Shown here: piece by piece, positions 63,154 to 64,000 of the stretch | Layout of the letters: each line of letters opens with the position of its first letter | How positions within the stretch are numbered: the stretch's first letter is position 1 | DNA from: CAVXHQ01 sp963789535 | GTDB taxonomy: Bacteria; Pseudomonadota; Alphaproteobacteria; Rhodobacterales; Rhodobacteraceae | Length of the DNA: 64,000 nucleotides | Assembly: GCA_963789535.1 (NCBI GenBank) | Contig: CAWBKU010000005.1 | Coordinates: forward strand, 1,488,001 to 1,552,000 | Reading direction: 5' to 3' | Notes under the pieces: model-generated | Databases searched by the model: none | Seen by the model: the letters and a program-made list of their open reading frames with translations, nothing else | What the model was told of the DNA's origin: nothing | Translations under genes and position numbers: made by a program

Positions 63154-64000
63154 ATGTCCATTCGCGCAACTCTCATGGCGGGGACCGCCACCGCGCTCCT
63201 CGCTTTCGCCGGTCAGGCCATGGCCGACGCCCATGCGACCCATCCCGTCACCGGCGAGGCGCTCGCCGAGGTTCAGTCGTTCACCTACCGCGTCGGCGAC
63301 GACAGCCCGTCGATCGACCCGCAACTGGTCGAGGACGTCGACGGCAGCGCCATCGCCCGCGACCTGTTCGAGGGTCTGATGAACGAGGACGAGGAGGGCA
63401 ACGTGATCCCCGGCGTGGCGACCGGCTATACCGTGTCCGACGACGGCCTCGTCTATACCTTTACCCTGCGCGACAACGCGATGTGGTCGGACGGCGTGCA
63501 GGTCACGGCGCAGCAGTTCGTCGACGGCATCCGCCGTGCCGCCGATCCCGAGACCGCCTCGGAATACGCCTGGTATCTCGAGGTGGCGGGCATCGTGAAC
63601 GCCGGCGCCGTGACGGCGGGCGAAATGCCGCTCGAGGATCTGGGGGTTCGCGCCATCGACGACCTCACGCTCGAGATCACCATCGACGCGCCGCGCCCGT
63701 ATTTCCCGCAGACCAGCACGTTCCCGACGCTGTTCCCCGCCCGCCTCGACGTGATCGGGGAATTCGGCAACGACTGGCTGACGCCGGAAAATGGCGTGTT
63801 CAACGGCGCCTACGTCCTGCAAAGCAAGACCCCGCAGGAAGAGATCACCCGGGTGCGCAACGAGATGTACTGGGACAACGAGAACACCATCCTCGATACC
63901 GTCACCGCCCTCGTCATCAACGACGAGAACGCCGCCCTCACGCGCTATCTGGCGGGCGAGCTGGACATGACCGACATCCCGGCGGGCCAGTATCCGCGCC
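63154..64000 (+). CDS. oppA: Peptide ABC transporter substrate-binding protein, OppA type (5' part)
   Basis: The first 282 codons; the gene runs off the right edge. It is a family 5 solute-binding protein that captures oligopeptides in the periplasm. The signal peptide (MAGTATALLAFAGQAMA) is followed by DDSPSIDPQLVEDVDGSAIA, RDLFEGLMNEDEEGNVIPGV and TLRDNAMWSDGVQVTAQQFV, all typical of OppA/MppA. Start is the ATG at 63154 with AGGGAGA six bases upstream. The permease genes would follow outside the window. Confidence 0.93.
   Translation, partial: MSIRATLMAGTATALLAFAGQAMADAHATHPVTGEALAEVQSFTYRVGDDSPSIDPQLVEDVDGSAIARDLFEGLMNEDEEGNVIPGVATGYTVSDDGLVYTFTLRDNAMWSDGVQVTAQQFVDGIRRAADPETASEYAWYLEVAGIVNAGAVTAGEMPLEDLGVRAIDDLTLEITIDAPRPYFPQTSTFPTLFPARLDVIGEFGNDWLTPENGVFNGAYVLQSKTPQEEITRVRNEMYWDNENTILDTVTALVINDENAALTRYLAGELDMTDIPAGQYPR

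Overview
The window is high-GC DNA from an alphaproteobacterium, almost certainly Rhodobacteraceae. The evidence is a fused sulfate adenylyltransferase/APS kinase, an Hsp20-DUF1150 pair, a Hint-domain protein, a VPLPA-type C-terminal sorting tail, a class I lysyl-tRNA synthetase, an fds-type NAD-linked formate dehydrogenase and a TAXI-type TRAP transporter. All assignments come from reading translations and motifs by eye; no database search was run.

Layout. 0-8 kb: purE 5' end, DUF465, hsp20-DUF1150, sulfate activation (sat-cysC) coupled to a redoxin/2OG-Fe(II) oxygenase fusion, trxB, a VPLPA-tailed exported protein, an Lrp-type regulator and a Hint protein. 8-18 kb: pgeF, a MidA-like methyltransferase and lgt, ubiK, a DksA-like zinc finger, an M42 peptidase, YbjN, proC-csaA-D-glycerate dehydrogenase, tdk, a CII-like protein and arsH. 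18-36 kb: carB, a disrupted aspS, a DUF1800/DUF1501 export pair, lepA, a REP-associated transposase (RAYT), ettA and a GGDEF/EAL protein. Two AT-rich acquired loci lie here: a predicted 25-residue peptide plus an unrecognised 326-residue protein at 27.1-28.6 kb, and a DUF4238 protein at 31.3-32.3 kb. 36-49 kb: an aldo/keto reductase, a TolB-like protein, nadD, dacB, a TerB-like protein, lysK, TRAP permease and binding protein, a Rieske oxygenase, an ABM protein and a secreted esterase. 49-64 kb: a P1 peptidase, an Hsp70-like protein, pncA, a decayed regulator/PepSY/cytochrome b561 locus, pncB, a membrane protein, the LysR-fdsGBA-fdhD-fdsD operon and the 5' end of an oppA-type gene.

How the genes work together. 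pncA, pncB and nadD cover the nicotinamide to nicotinate to NaMN to NaAD salvage branch. fdsGBA, fdhD and fdsD give a complete cytoplasmic formate dehydrogenase with its own LysR regulator and a clear candidate operator. The TRAP binding protein and fused permease form one importer.

Two features run through the whole window. First, intergenic gaps carry several families of short palindromic repeats: double hairpins (family A), a GAGTTGTTRCGGCAACGTGAAC family (B), an ATATTTCGG family (C), and the ATGGGGTTTCACCCCAT palindrome linked to the RAYT (D). Second, at least eight otherwise well-conserved genes contain a single +1 frameshift, including essential aspS and lysK. Most look like one extra G or C in a short run, so sequencing or assembly error is the leading explanation; aspS also carries a real-looking AT-rich insertion. 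The 52.0-53.1 kb locus has many indels and may be genuinely decaying.
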